Source of the DNA: Bradyrhizobium icense
GTDB taxonomy: Bacteria; Pseudomonadota; Alphaproteobacteria; Rhizobiales; Xanthobacteraceae
Assembly: GCF_001693385.1 (NCBI RefSeq)
Contig: NZ_CP016428.1
Span: 5,208,001 to 5,272,000 of the forward strand
DNA: 64,000 bases
Direction of reading: 5' to 3'
Numbering within the stretch: the first letter of the stretch is position 1; each line of letters starts with the position of its first letter. A program made the position numbers and the translations under genes. Shown here piece by piece: positions 62,593 through 64,000 of the stretch. The notes beneath the pieces were generated by a model. It was not told the DNA's origin, did not search any database, and saw only the letters and a list, made by a program, of their open reading frames with translations.

Positions 62593-63778
62593 ATGCTGCA
62601 TCCCGAAACGCAGATGCTGAACTGCGGCTACGATCCGCAATTATCGGAAGGAGCGTTCAAACCGCCGGTCTTTCTGACTTCGACCTTCGTTTTCCGGACT
62701 GCCGAGAAGACGGGACTTCTTCGATTTCGTCTCGGGTCGGGGCGAGCCTCCCGAGGGGATGGACGCAGGCCTGGTTTATTCGCGGATCAATCACTCCGAT
62801 AGCGAAATGTCGAGGACAGGACTTCCGTCTACGAGTGCAGAGATTGCGCACTGTTCTCATCCGGCATGGCGGTGATTGCGACGACGATCCTCGCGTTCGG
62901 CAAGCCCTGGCGACGTGATTCTGCACTCTCAACCCCTCAACGGTGTACCGGAAGCGGTGCTTGCGAAGACGCTTGCGGACCTTTCGATCGGAGCCGTCGG
63001 CTTTGCCGACGGCCTCGACGAAACCGGAGTTAGGCTGGCGGCAGGGACGTGATGCGCAAAAGGCCGAGTTGCAATGATTTTCATCGAAACTCCGGCAAAC
63101 GCAACCGATGGGCTGGTCGATATTGCGATGGTCCGCCGCGTCGCAGAGATGACCGGTCGGGCCCAGGGACACACGCCGATCGTGCGTGTAAAAACACATT
63201 GCTCGGGCCGGTGTTTCAGCGACAGATCGAACATAGTGCGGATCTCACTTTTATTCACTGACCAAGTGTCGGCGTAATTCAGACCTGATCGCTGGCGCTG
63301 CGCTCGGGTCAAAAGCCCCTATGAAGGACGTCAAAGCGCTGCGAGGCGCATCTGCACCCAACTGGACCCGCATTCCTGCTGGATGATCAGCCGCTCGCCC
63401 GAAACACTGAGCCTTTGCATGGAAAAAGCCGATAGAAATGCGCAGCTCGTAGCGGATTACCTGCGCGACCACGAAAAGGTGGCCTCGCTCACCAGGGCAG
63501 ACCCGGCCGTGGGCCGGCTATTCGCGAAGCAATGCACCGGCGCAGGTTCCACATTTTCGTTCGATATTATCGGCGGAAAAGCCGCCGCATACCAATTTCT
63601 GAACGCGCTGAAACGCTTTAAGCTGGCAGTGAGCCTGGGCGGCGCCGAGTCGCTTGCCAGCCTACCCGCACGAATGACCCACTCAGGTGTTCCGACTCAC
63701 ATCCGTGAAAAAATCGGCGTCCTCGACTCTACGATCCGGCTATCGATCGGTATCGCGCACGCGTTGACCGAGGCATAG
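62593..63778 (+). pseudogene. Cys/Met-metabolism PLP enzyme (cystathionine gamma-synthase/methionine gamma-lyase family), pseudogene
   Basis: Fragments in different frames follow one another in the right order: MLHPETQMLNCGYDPQLSEG and KPPVFLTSTFVF at the start, FFDFVSGRGEPPEGMDAGL after a shift, IFIETPANATDGLVDIAMVRRVAEM in the middle, and [32 protein letters not shown] and [21 protein letters not shown] toward the end. At least four frame changes are needed, and the PLP-lysine region (SLTKY in intact enzymes) reads LFTDQ, so the catalytic lysine is lost. The last fragment alone is an open frame of about 130 codons (63383-63778) but is not functional. The bases after it to the window end hold no recognised gene. 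Confidence 0.88.
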
Positions 63779-64000
63779 CTGCAGGCGTGCGGCTGCTGGG
63801 CCGGCCTGCCAGGCGCCCATAAATGCTGTGGGGGGCTTGTTACCAACTCGACACCTCGGTCCCGTAATCACCTTGACGGCCTGCTTGTGACCTTCGAGCA
63901 ACCCTGAGCTGCGCTGCGCAGAATGCGTGATGGGCAAGCTGCCACCCCGGTTGCCCTCTTCATCCACAGAGGTCTGATTGCCATACCGATGCCATTAAGC

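Overview
The window reads as part of a symbiosis island of a slow-growing, root-nodulating alphaproteobacterium, almost certainly Bradyrhizobium. The evidence is the gene set nodY-ABCSUIJ-nolO-nodZ, tandem nodD genes, the MerR-type regulator nolA, fixR-nifA-fixA, a nopM-like type III effector, a nod box in front of nodY, and -24/-12 (sigma-54) promoters with NifA upstream sites. Many IS fragments and pseudogenes lie between intact genes, as expected of an island. No rRNA, tRNA or CRISPR array was seen. All assignments come from reading the sequence; no database was searched.

Left third (1-19.2 kb): a catabolic and cofactor locus. On the minus strand an IclR regulator is followed by eight tightly overlapping genes: DUF917, a HyuA-type hydantoinase/oxoprolinase, a small RedY/HapK-like protein, an F420-type luciferase-like oxidoreductase, the three subunits of a xanthine-dehydrogenase-type molybdenum hydroxylase and a MoaD/ThiS-like protein. 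Next on the same strand come an F420:NADP oxidoreductase, an AsnC regulator and the F420 biosynthesis genes cofE, cofD, cofC and the start of fbiC. Divergently, a five-gene oligopeptide-type ABC importer ends in a second RedY-like gene. Together this looks like a self-contained F420-dependent pathway for an imported, probably cyclic, nitrogen compound: import, ring hydroxylation, F420-linked redox, hydrolysis, and cofactor synthesis and recycling.

Middle (19.2-35 kb): symbiotic genes with sigma-54 signals. A glmS gene, an M16 protease pair, fixA and fixR each have a plausible -24/-12 promoter. An orphan, near-perfect NifA/sigma-54 promoter at 22.03 kb drives only a 47-codon ORF followed by a decayed duplicate of the importer/RedY segment. 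The fixABC cluster is damaged: fixB is cut to its N-terminal part and no fixX follows fixC. nifA and fixR are intact.

Right half (35-57 kb): nodulation genes. They comprise an LRR-NEL effector (nopM type), a duplicated nod box plus leader module that now sits in front of a sulfotransferase gene, nodZ, and the nod operon divergent from nodD1. nodD2, a small conserved gene and nolA follow. Three promoter-like sites with the MerR-type 19-bp spacer occur here: in front of nolA, upstream of nodD2 and downstream of nolA.

Right end (57-64 kb): a branched-chain-amino-acid-type binding protein, a HisC-like aminotransferase, a luciferase-like monooxygenase, a small exported protein and a wrecked Cys/Met-metabolism PLP enzyme pseudogene.
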